From positions 4,363,001 through 4,427,000 of the forward strand of contig NZ_JACHMN010000002.1 in the NCBI RefSeq assembly GCF_014204945.1: DNA of 64,000 nt, given 5' to 3'. Position numbers and translations under genes: made by a program. Below, piece by piece: positions 16,042 to 26,202 of this stretch. Under the pieces are notes generated by a model that was not told the origin of the DNA, made no database searches, and worked only from the letters and a program-made list of their open reading frames with translations. Every line of letters begins with the position of its first letter. Position 1 is the first letter of the stretch. The stretch is from Allocatelliglobosispora scoriae (lineage in GTDB: Bacteria > Actinomycetota > Actinomycetes > Mycobacteriales > Micromonosporaceae).

Positions 16042-16779
16042 ATGTGGCCCTGTCGTGTCTGCGGCGGTGTGCAGATTGACACCTATGGCTACTGCACCCG
16101 GTGTCACAACTTCGTCGGCCAGCCGGGACAGCCGCCGGTCCACTCCGACCAGCTCGGCCAGACGGTCCCGATCGAGGCGCCGAAGCGCAAGCCGGACCGC
16201 CTGCCGCTGGTCGTCATCGGCATCGTCGTGGCGCTGGCTCTCGGCGTGGCCTGCTGTGCCGGGGTCGGCCTGTTCGTGTGGCGGGACCGGGCGCAGCCGT
16301 CGTCCGTCGCGGCCACCGATCCGCCGCCCGTCACCGCCGAGCCAGAGCCCGAGCGCGTGCCGACACCGGCCGAGTGCGTCGTGGGCACCTGGCGGGAGAC
16401 GTCCTACACCGGCTCCGCCGAGATCGACGGTTACACGTTGCAGCTCACGAGCGTGGGCGCGATCCAGCGCTTCAGCGCCGACGGGGTGGTCGTGCTCGAT
16501 TTCGGCAAGGGGATCGCGAAGACGGGCAAGCACGGGTCGACGACCTACACGGTGACGTCGACCGGCAGCGTGACGTTCCATTACCAGGTGCTCGGTTCGC
16601 AGATCCACTACAGCGCACCGAAGGGCAACGGTTCGACCGTCTGGCGCCGCAACGGCAAGCAGATCGACAAGCAGGCGTTGTCGGGGGCGATCGGTGCCGA
16701 GACGTTCACGTGCTCGGGCGACAAGCTCACCCAGTACGGCGAGACCTACTCCATCGAGCTGGTCCGCGTTGCTACCTGA
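16042..16779 (+). CDS. Zinc-ribbon single-pass membrane protein
   Basis: A 245-residue protein. The N-terminus has two CxxC knuckles (CRVC and CTRC, about 14 residues apart), typical of a small zinc ribbon in the cytoplasm. A Pro-rich linker and one membrane helix follow (about residues 53-77, PLVVIGIVVALALGVACCAGVGLFVW). The outer part begins with a Pro/Glu linker and contains a roughly 130-residue beta-rich domain with WRETSYTGS, RFSADGVVVLDFG and a C-terminal EDKL-like end, a lipocalin-like pattern. Two cysteines (C125-region and C226-region) could pair outside. ATG codons at 16039 and 16042 compete; the GGGAGG site favours 16042. The role is unknown. Confidence 0.72.
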   Translation: MWPCRVCGGVQIDTYGYCTRCHNFVGQPGQPPVHSDQLGQTVPIEAPKRKPDRLPLVVIGIVVALALGVACCAGVGLFVWRDRAQPSSVAATDPPPVTAEPEPERVPTPAECVVGTWRETSYTGSAEIDGYTLQLTSVGAIQRFSADGVVVLDFGKGIAKTGKHGSTTYTVTSTGSVTFHYQVLGSQIHYSAPKGNGSTVWRRNGKQIDKQALSGAIGAETFTCSGDKLTQYGETYSIELVRVAT

Positions 16780-16862
16780 GCGAGTATCCCCAGTTCAGCG
16801 ATGTCCTATGTGGACTGTGCGAAACCAGGTCTTCACAAGGGCGCAACTTAAGGGTTAAATAG

Positions 16863-16878
16863 TTGGGAGCGCTCCCAA
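16863..16878. promoter_or_regulatory. CebR-type operator upstream of GH9
   Basis: TTGGGAGCGCTCCCAA is a perfect 16-base palindrome containing the 14-base CebR box of actinobacteria (TGGGAGCGCTCCCA). It lies about 143 bases before the GH9 start at 17021, in an AT-richer promoter region. In Streptomyces this box is bound by the LacI-family cellulose regulator CebR and released by cello-oligosaccharides; the same logic is inferred here for the GH9-GH48 operon. Confidence 0.85.
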
Positions 16879-16894
16879 CATCGATTAAGCATAA

Positions 16895-19486
<2,592 letters not shown>

Positions 19487-19554
19487 CGCCCGTCCCAAAG
19501 AGTGGGGGCCGGCGTCGCCGGTCCCCACACACGCCTGCTTAGGAGAACGGCACA

Positions 19555-22491
19555 ATGAATTTCAGATGGAGACCTCGGCGGTCTCGTTGGACGGTGATCG
19601 GCACCGCGGTCGCGCTCATGACCGCCGGGCTGGTGTCCGTGGCTCAGCCCGCGCAAGCTGCGGTCGCCTGTGAGGTGACCTACGGCAAGGCGTGGGACAA
19701 CGGCAGCGGCTTCGGTGCCAACGTCACGATCAAGAACCTCGGCGACCCGCTCACGAGTTGGTCGCTCACCTGGACCTGGGCCAACAACCAGACCGGTATC
19801 CAGGGCTGGTCGGCCAATTACGCACAGTCCGGTAAGAACGTCACCGCGACCAGCCTGTCCTACAACGGCAGCCTGGGCACCGGTGCCTCCACCGGGATCG
19901 GCTTCAACGCCACCTACACCGGCGGCGTCAACACCAACCCGACGGTCTTCGCCATCAACGGCGTGACCTGCGGCGGGGCCAACCCGGCGCCGACGGTGAG
20001 CATCACCAGCCCGGCGAACAACACCCACTACAACGCGCCGGCGGCCTTCACGATCGCCGCGACCGCTGCGGACACCTCACCGGGGACCGTCGCCAGCGTC
20101 GAGTTCTACCGCGACGGGCTGCTGCTCGGCTCGGACACCTCGTCGCCCTACACCTGGGCGGTGAGCTCGCTGCCGGTCGGCACCTACGTCTTCCAAGCGA
20201 AGGCGATCGACAACCAGGCCTCGTCGGCGTCGGCGAACGTCACGGTCATCGTGGACGCGGTCACCGGTCCGTCGATCGTCGCCAGCGCCGCGGCGGTCAC
20301 CGTTCCCGAGGGGGGTACGGCCACCGCCGGGCTGAAGCTGTCCGCGGCTCCGTCGGCGAACGTGACCGTGGCCTTCACGAAGGCGACGGGCGGCGACACC
20401 AACCTGTCGGCGACCCCGACGTCGCTCACCTTCACCCCGTCGAACTGGTCGACCAACCAGACCGTGACCTTCGCGGCCTCGGAGGACTCCGACAACACCA
20501 ACGGCACGGCGAGCTTCGCCGCGACCGCGTCGGGCTACACCACGGCGACGATCGTGGCGACCGAGAGCGACAACGACCAGCCCGTCTACACGCAGCGGTT
20601 CCTGGAGCAGTACAACAAGATCAAGAACTCCGCGAACGGCTACTTCTCGCCCGAGGGCGTGCCCTACCACTCGATCGAGACGCTGATCGTCGAGGCGCCC
20701 GACTACGGCCACGAGACCACGTCCGAGGCGTTCAGCTTCTGGATCTGGATGGAGGCGCAGTACGGCCGGGTCTCCGGCAACTGGGCCCCCTTCAACCAGG
20801 CCTGGACGACGACCGAGCGCTACATCATCCCGTCCCACGCCGACCAGCCCACCTCGGGCGCGTCCGGCACGGCGACCTACTCGCCGGAGCAGCCCACGCC
20901 GGACCTCTACCCGGTGCAGATGAACAGCTCCGTCGGTGTCGGTGCCGACCCGCTGAAGTCCGAGCTGACCAGCACCTACGGCAACTCCGACATCTACGGA
21001 ATGCACTGGCTGCTCGATGTCGACAACAAGTACGGCTACGGCCACTGCGGCGACAAGACCACTCGCGTCGCCTACATCAACACCTTCCAGCGGGGTCCGC
21101 AGGAGTCGGTGTGGGAGACCGTCCCGCAGCCGTCGTGTGAGAACTTCACCGCCGGCGGCCAGTACGGCTACCTCGACCTCTACCTGAAGGAGGCTTCGGG
21201 CGGCACCCCGGCGAAGCAGTGGAAGTACACCAACGCCCCGGACGCCGACGCGCGTGCCGTGCAGGCTGCCTACTGGGCACTCCAGTGGGCCACCGCGCAG
21301 GGCAAGCAGGCCGACGTGGCCGCCACGGTGGCGAAGGCCGCCAAGATGGGCGACTTCCTCCGCTACGCCATGTACGACAAGTACTTCAAGAAGATCGGCA
21401 ACTGTGTCGGTGCCTCCGCCTGTGCGGCCGGGTCCGGCAAGAACTCGTCGCACTACCTCATGTCGTGGTACTACGCCTGGGGTGGCGGCATGAGCGACCA
21501 GTGGTCGTGGCGCATCGGTTCCAGCTTCAACCACTTCGGTTACCAGAACCCGCTGGCGGCGTACGCGCTGGCGAACGTGAGCGGCATCAAGCCGCTGTCG
21601 CCGACCGCGACCACCGACTGGAGCGCGAGCCTCACCCGGCAGATGGAGTTCTACACCTGGCTCCAGTCCTCCGAGGGTGCCATCGCCGGTGGTGCGACCA
21701 ACAGCTGGGAGGGTGCCTACAACACCCCGCCGGCCGGTACGCCGACCTTCTACGGCATGTTCTACGACGAGAAGCCGGTCTACCACGACCCGCCGTCGAA
21801 CCAGTGGTTCGGCATGCAGGTCTGGTCGCTGCAGCGGGTGGCGGAGTACTACTACGTCACCGGTGACGCCAAGGCGAAGGCGCTGCTCGACAAGTGGGTG
21901 CCCTGGGCGCTGTCCAAGACCACCTACACCGCCACGTCGTTCAGCATCCCGTCCGACATGACGTGGAGCGGCGCTCCGGCCACCTGGAACCCCACCAGCC
22001 CGGCCGCGAACACCAACCTGCACGTCACGGTCACCGCCAACGGCTCCGACGTCGGCGTCGCCGCGTCCTACGCGCGGACCCTCATGTGGTACGCCGCGAA
22101 GGCCGGCACGGGTGCGAGCGGCCCGGCGGCGAAGACGGCGGCGAAGGGCCTGATCGATGCCCTCTACGCCAACAGCGACAGCAAGGGTGTCGGCATCGCC
22201 GAGACCCGTGGCGACTACAACCGGTTCGACGACGTCTACAACGCGACCACGCACCAGGGCCTGTTCATCCCGAACGGCTGGTCCGGGACGATGGCCAACG
22301 GTGACCCGATCGCACCGGGGAAGTCCTTCGTGGACATCCGCTCCTGGTACAAGCAGGACCCGGACTGGTCGAAGGTGAACACCTACCTCCAGGGTGGTGC
22401 GGCACCGAGCTTCACCTACCACCGGTTCTGGGCACAGAGTGACGTGGCGATGGCGTACGCCGACTTCGCGTCCCTGTTCCCGAACGGGTGA
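19555..22491 (+). CDS. Secreted GH48 cellobiohydrolase with N-terminal CBM2
   Basis: A 978-residue exocellulase acting from reducing ends, the key partner of GH9 enzymes on crystalline cellulose. After the signal peptide (about 1-36, ending AQPAQAA) there is a CBM2 (about 37-140), a bacterial Ig-like domain (about 143-235, APTVSITSPANNTHYNAP), and a third beta domain (about 238-338, ending TIVATESDNDQP) resembling Calx-beta-like repeats. The GH48 domain fills about 340-978, opening YTQRFLEQYNKIKN and including the ETTSEAFSFWIWMEAQYG block with the acid glutamate. The ribosome site AGGAG is nine bases upstream. The operon partner is GH9. Domain order is unusual, as CBM2 is often C-terminal in GH48. 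Confidence 0.95.
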   Translation: MNFRWRPRRSRWTVIGTAVALMTAGLVSVAQPAQAAVACEVTYGKAWDNGSGFGANVTIKNLGDPLTSWSLTWTWANNQTGIQGWSANYAQSGKNVTATSLSYNGSLGTGASTGIGFNATYTGGVNTNPTVFAINGVTCGGANPAPTVSITSPANNTHYNAPAAFTIAATAADTSPGTVASVEFYRDGLLLGSDTSSPYTWAVSSLPVGTYVFQAKAIDNQASSASANVTVIVDAVTGPSIVASAAAVTVPEGGTATAGLKLSAAPSANVTVAFTKATGGDTNLSATPTSLTFTPSNWSTNQTVTFAASEDSDNTNGTASFAATASGYTTATIVATESDNDQPVYTQRFLEQYNKIKNSANGYFSPEGVPYHSIETLIVEAPDYGHETTSEAFSFWIWMEAQYGRVSGNWAPFNQAWTTTERYIIPSHADQPTSGASGTATYSPEQPTPDLYPVQMNSSVGVGADPLKSELTSTYGNSDIYGMHWLLDVDNKYGYGHCGDKTTRVAYINTFQRGPQESVWETVPQPSCENFTAGGQYGYLDLYLKEASGGTPAKQWKYTNAPDADARAVQAAYWALQWATAQGKQADVAATVAKAAKMGDFLRYAMYDKYFKKIGNCVGASACAAGSGKNSSHYLMSWYYAWGGGMSDQWSWRIGSSFNHFGYQNPLAAYALANVSGIKPLSPTATTDWSASLTRQMEFYTWLQSSEGAIAGGATNSWEGAYNTPPAGTPTFYGMFYDEKPVYHDPPSNQWFGMQVWSLQRVAEYYYVTGDAKAKALLDKWVPWALSKTTYTATSFSIPSDMTWSGAPATWNPTSPAANTNLHVTVTANGSDVGVAASYARTLMWYAAKAGTGASGPAAKTAAKGLIDALYANSDSKGVGIAETRGDYNRFDDVYNATTHQGLFIPNGWSGTMANGDPIAPGKSFVDIRSWYKQDPDWSKVNTYLQGGAAPSFTYHRFWAQSDVAMAYADFASLFPNG

Positions 22492-22559
22492 GGGACCGGA
22501 AACCGAGCCCGAACGGGTGAGGGGTGTAGGCCGGCCAGGCCGATAGCTCACGTGTGACA

Positions 22560-22596
22560 GCGAATGCCGCAGCTCGTCAAGAGTTGCGGCATTCGC
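22560..22596. terminator. Hairpin terminator after GH48
   Basis: Twelve-base arms (22560-22571 and 22585-22596, GCGAATGCCGCA and complement) surround a 13-base loop, about 70 bases after the GH48 stop. The loop side contains AAGAGTTGCGG, half of the family B palindrome found elsewhere in the window. Confidence 0.65.
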
Positions 22597-22860
22597 CGTC
22601 TCAGGGCAGAGATCATCCGATGCTCGTCGATCGACGTGCGTCGAGTCCGCATGCCAGTCTCGGCTGTGCCATTTGTCACCGCCCCCCGCTATGGACATTG
22701 CCTACCAGGGGGATCCGGAAGCGGGTTGGACGGTCGGTCATACATACGTCACCATCCGGCTGATGAACATCGGCTGTACGTCTTCACAAGAGCCGATCTT
22801 CCATATATACATGTCAGCGTGACTACCGTCACATTCAAATATTTAGTCGGGGAGGACTAA
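22597..22860. other. Upstream region of the M4 protease gene
   Basis: This 264-base region becomes AT-rich towards the gene (22795-22855, with ATATATACATG and ATTCAAATATTTAG). It probably holds the promoter of the M4 protease gene. No operator of the LacI or ROK type seen elsewhere in the island was found. Near the GH48 end, CCCGAACGGGTGAGGG is repeated at the stop codon and about 31 bases further on. Confidence 0.4.
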
Positions 22861-25098
22861 ATGAAGAGATCCCTCGGGATCGCCGGCGCCGCCCTACTCG
22901 TAGGTGGCCTGCTGGTTAGCACGGCTCAAGGTGGAACGGCCGCTCCGGCCGGTCCGGACGCGGTTGCCGCCGCGGGTGCCGCTCTGCAGGCGCACCGCAG
23001 CGACGTTCGCGCAGCTGACGGTGAGGCCTACTCGGTCAACCGTTCGAAGACCGACGCCAATGGTGCCGGGCACGTCCGTTACGACCGGACCTACAACGGT
23101 CTGCGCGTCCTCGGTGGCGACTTCAGCATCCACACCGCGCCCGGCGGCGCCTACGCCGGCACGTCGGTCGGCCTCGCCGCACCGCTGACGATCTCCACCG
23201 CCGCGAAGGTCACCCCCTCGGCCGCCGTCAAGGCAGCCAAGTCCGCCTTCACCGGCAAGATCACCGGCGCCGGCAGCCCCGAGCTCTTCGTGGACGCCAC
23301 GTCGGGCTACGGCAAGCTCGCCTACGAGACCGTCGTCTCCGGCTGGGCCGCCGACGGACAGACCCCCTCTGTCCTGCACGTCATCACCGACGCCGTCAAC
23401 GGCAACGTGATCGGCTCCTTCAACGACGTCAAGCACGTCAACGGCACCGGCCAGGGCGTCTACACCGGCACCGTCACCATCGACACGACCCTGTCGGGCA
23501 GCACCTACTCGATGGTCGACCCGTCGCACGGCAACGGCCGCACCTGCGACCTCAACGGCGGCACCTCCACCTGCACCACCTTCACCGACGCCGACAACGT
23601 GTGGGGCAACGGCCTGGCGTCCAACCGCCAGTCGGCCGGTGTCGACGCGCACTTCGGTGCCGCGAAGACGTTCGACTACTTCAAGAACGTCCACGGCCGC
23701 AACGGCATCTTCGGCAACGGCGCTGGTGTGCCGAGCCGGGTGCACTACGGCAACGCGTACATCAACGCGTTCTGGGACGGCTCGCAGATGACCTACGGCG
23801 ACGGTGCGGGCAACGCCCGTCCGCTGACGTCGATCGACGTGGCCGGCCACGAGATGTCGCACGGTGTGACCGAGGCCCTCGCCGGCCTCGTCTACTCCGG
23901 TGAGTCCGGCGGCCTCAACGAGGCGACCTCGGACATCTTCGGCAACATGGTCGAGTTCTACGCGAACTCGCCCGGCGACCCCGGTGACTACCAGGTCGGC
24001 GAGAAGATCAACATCAACGGCAACGGCACCCCGCTGCGCTACATGTACAACCCGACGCTGGACGGCTCGTCGCACGGCTGCTGGTCGACCAGCACCAAGA
24101 ACGTCGACGTGCACTACTCGTCCGGTGTGGCGAACCACTTCTTCTTCAACCTGGCCGAGGGCACCGGCGCCACCTCCTACGGCACCAGCCCGGTCTGCGG
24201 CTCGGCTCCGGCCGTCGTCGGCATCGGTCGCGCCAAGGCCGAGAAGATCTGGTACCGCGCTCTCGACGTCTACTTCACCACCAACACCAGCTACGTGAAC
24301 ACGAGCACGCCGGCCAACACGGCGCGGGCGTACTCGCTGCGTGCCGCGACCGACCTCTACGGCTCCTGCACCACGGAGTACAAGGCCGTTCAGGCTGCGT
24401 GGACCGCTGTGAACGTCGCCGGTTCGGACGCCATCTGCTCCACGGGCAACGACTTCTCGCTCGCCGCCTCGCCGGCGTCGGGCTCGGTCAACCCGGGTAG
24501 CGCGGTCACCACGTCGGTCGGCGCCACGCTGACCAACGGCTCGGCCCAGACCGTGACGCTGTCCGCGTCCGGCCTGCCCAGCGGTGCCAGCGCGTCGTTC
24601 TCGCCGGCCTCGATCACCTCCGCCGGCGGCACGTCGACCCTGACGATCTCCACCACGGCGGCGACCGCGGCGGGCACCTACCCGGTGACCATCACCGGCA
24701 CCGGCCCCTCGGCCACCCGGACCACGACCTACTCGCTGACCGTCAACGGCCCGGCGGGCTGCTCGGGGACCAACCCCACCGATGTCACCATCCCGGACAA
24801 CACGACCGTGCAGAGCACGATCACGATCTCGGGCTGCAACCGCAACGCGTCGGCGACCTCGACGATCGCGGTGAACATCGTCCACACCTACCAGGGTGAC
24901 CTCGTGGTCGACCTGATCGCCCCGGACGGCACGGTCTACAACCTGCACAACCGGACCGGCGGCAGCGCCGACAACATCGTCACCACCTACACCAAGAACC
25001 TGTCCTCCGAGGCAGCCAACGGCACCTGGGTTCTCCGGGTCCGGGACGCGGCGTCGGCTGACACCGGCTACATCAACACCTGGACTCTGACCGTCTAA
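22861..25098 (+). CDS. Secreted M4 (thermolysin-type) metalloprotease with C-terminal P domain
   Basis: A 745-residue secreted zinc protease. A signal peptide (about 1-28) and an FTP/PepSY-type propeptide (about 30-195, including RYDRTYNGLRVLGGDF) precede the catalytic domain. The zinc site is HEMSH at residues 330-334 with the third ligand E354 in GLNEATSD; the 20-residue spacing equals that of thermolysin. A catalytic His region (HYSSGVANHFFFNL) follows. After the peptidase come an Ig-like segment (about 535-635, FSLAASPASGSVNPGS) and a proprotein convertase P-like domain (about 640-745, HTYQGDLVVDLIAPDGT). The ribosome site GGGGAGGA precedes ATG 22861. It is a monocistronic gene between a hairpin and its own terminator. 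Confidence 0.94.
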   Translation: MKRSLGIAGAALLVGGLLVSTAQGGTAAPAGPDAVAAAGAALQAHRSDVRAADGEAYSVNRSKTDANGAGHVRYDRTYNGLRVLGGDFSIHTAPGGAYAGTSVGLAAPLTISTAAKVTPSAAVKAAKSAFTGKITGAGSPELFVDATSGYGKLAYETVVSGWAADGQTPSVLHVITDAVNGNVIGSFNDVKHVNGTGQGVYTGTVTIDTTLSGSTYSMVDPSHGNGRTCDLNGGTSTCTTFTDADNVWGNGLASNRQSAGVDAHFGAAKTFDYFKNVHGRNGIFGNGAGVPSRVHYGNAYINAFWDGSQMTYGDGAGNARPLTSIDVAGHEMSHGVTEALAGLVYSGESGGLNEATSDIFGNMVEFYANSPGDPGDYQVGEKININGNGTPLRYMYNPTLDGSSHGCWSTSTKNVDVHYSSGVANHFFFNLAEGTGATSYGTSPVCGSAPAVVGIGRAKAEKIWYRALDVYFTTNTSYVNTSTPANTARAYSLRAATDLYGSCTTEYKAVQAAWTAVNVAGSDAICSTGNDFSLAASPASGSVNPGSAVTTSVGATLTNGSAQTVTLSASGLPSGASASFSPASITSAGGTSTLTISTTAATAAGTYPVTITGTGPSATRTTTYSLTVNGPAGCSGTNPTDVTIPDNTTVQSTITISGCNRNASATSTIAVNIVHTYQGDLVVDLIAPDGTVYNLHNRTGGSADNIVTTYTKNLSSEAANGTWVLRVRDAASADTGYINTWTLTV

Positions 25099-25112
25099 GG
25101 GTTCTCCGCCCG

Positions 25113-25143
25113 AGGCGCCATCCGCACGTTGCGGATGGCGCCT
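25113..25143. terminator. Hairpin terminator after M4 protease
   Basis: Twelve-base perfect arms (25113-25124 and 25132-25143, AGGCGCCATCCG and complement) enclose a 7-base loop, 15 bases after the protease stop. Confidence 0.8.
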
Positions 25144-25160
25144 CACCCTTTGTCCAGCAC

Positions 25161-25177
25161 CAACTCTTCAAGAGTTG
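25161..25177. repeat. Palindromic repeat family B (overlaps lacI stop)
   Basis: CAACTCTTCAAGAGTTG has 8-base arms around one centre base. It contains the stop codon of the LacI gene (25168-25170). The same palindrome occurs twice at 29071-29130 and at 40911-40927, each time near the 3' end of a minus-strand gene of the sugar island. Confidence 0.8.
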
Positions 25178-26202
25178 CGGCGATCGTGGGTGCTGGCTCG
25201 GACACTCAGGCGGGGGGCGAGCAGCGTGGAGTTGGGGACCGGCACCCCGGCGAGCTTGCGCATCAGCAGCTCCACCGCCCGTCGGCCGACCTCCTCGGCC
25301 GGGATCAGCACCGAGGTCAGCGCGGGTGTGCACCGCACCGCCACCTCGTCCGGGCAGATCGCGACCACGGAGATGTCCTGCGGCACCCGGTGCCCGAGCT
25401 GCCGCAGCGCGGTGAGCACGTGGTCCACGGCCGCCTCGTTGTGCAGCACCAGCCCGGTCACGCCGGTAAGTCCCGCCACCGTCTCCAGCACCGCAGGAAG
25501 GGTCTCCTCGCAGGGCAGCGCGGTCGCCTCCAGGCCCGCCGACCCCGCCGCCGCCAGAAACCCTTCGCGGGTACGCCTCGCGTAACCCGTTCCCCGCTCG
25601 TAGACGACCGCAGGCGCGCCGAGCAGCGCGATCCGGCGATGGCCGAGCCCGGCGAGGTGCTCGACGCAGACCGCCCCGGCCCGCTCGAAGTCGAGATCGA
25701 TGCAGGTCAGCCCCTCCACCGAGGCGGGCAATCCGATCAGGACGCTGGGCCGGTCGAGCTCGCGCAGGGTCGGGACCCGGGGATCGTGGGTCTCCACGTC
25801 CATCAGCAGCAGCCCGTCCACCATCGCGCTGGCGGCGACGCGGCGCAGCCCCGCCGAGCCCTCGTCGGCCGTGACGAGCAGGACATCGTGGTCGGCGGCG
25901 CGGGCCGAGGTGACGACGGCGGTGGCGAACCGCATCAGCACCGGCACGTTCATCCCGCTGCGCAGGGGCAGTGCCAGCGCGATCACGTTGGCCCGGTTGC
26001 TCGCGAGCGAGCGGGCACCGGCGTGCGGGTGGAAACCGAGCGTGCGGATGCTGGCGAGCACCCGTTCCCGGGTCCCGGCGGAGATGGTCCGCTTGCCGCT
26101 GAGCACATAGGAGACCGTGCTCGCCGCGACACCGGCGTGCTTCGCGACATCGGTGATCGTCACCGCCAGCCGGCGCTGCTGCTCCGCCGGCTGGCCGGTC
26201 AT
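25168..26202 (-). CDS. LacI-family regulator, candidate CebR-like repressor
   Basis: A 344-residue repressor. The helix-turn-helix is VTITDVAKHAGVAASTVSYVLSG (about residues 14-36) followed by the hinge helix GARSLASNRANVIAL, the form that binds palindromes with a central CpG. The periplasmic-binding-protein-like sensor domain fills about 65-335 (DHDVLLVTADEG, GHRRIALLG). Its ATG overlaps the GH3 stop codon (ATGA), so it is the second gene of the GH3 operon and probably autoregulated through the boxes upstream of GH3. I infer that it also binds the matching boxes at GH9 and GH5. No CebEFG transporter lies beside it. The inducing sugar is unproved. Confidence 0.87.
   Translation of the reverse strand: MTGQPAEQQRRLAVTITDVAKHAGVAASTVSYVLSGKRTISAGTRERVLASIRTLGFHPHAGARSLASNRANVIALALPLRSGMNVPVLMRFATAVVTSARAADHDVLLVTADEGSAGLRRVAASAMVDGLLLMDVETHDPRVPTLRELDRPSVLIGLPASVEGLTCIDLDFERAGAVCVEHLAGLGHRRIALLGAPAVVYERGTGYARRTREGFLAAAGSAGLEATALPCEETLPAVLETVAGLTGVTGLVLHNEAAVDHVLTALRQLGHRVPQDISVVAICPDEVAVRCTPALTSVLIPAEEVGRRAVELLMRKLAGVPVPNSTLLAPRLSVRASTHDRRNS

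Noticed and set aside
20077-22698. An 873-codon minus-strand frame over GH48
   Set aside because: It is complementary to a clear GH48 gene and has the composition of an antisense shadow.
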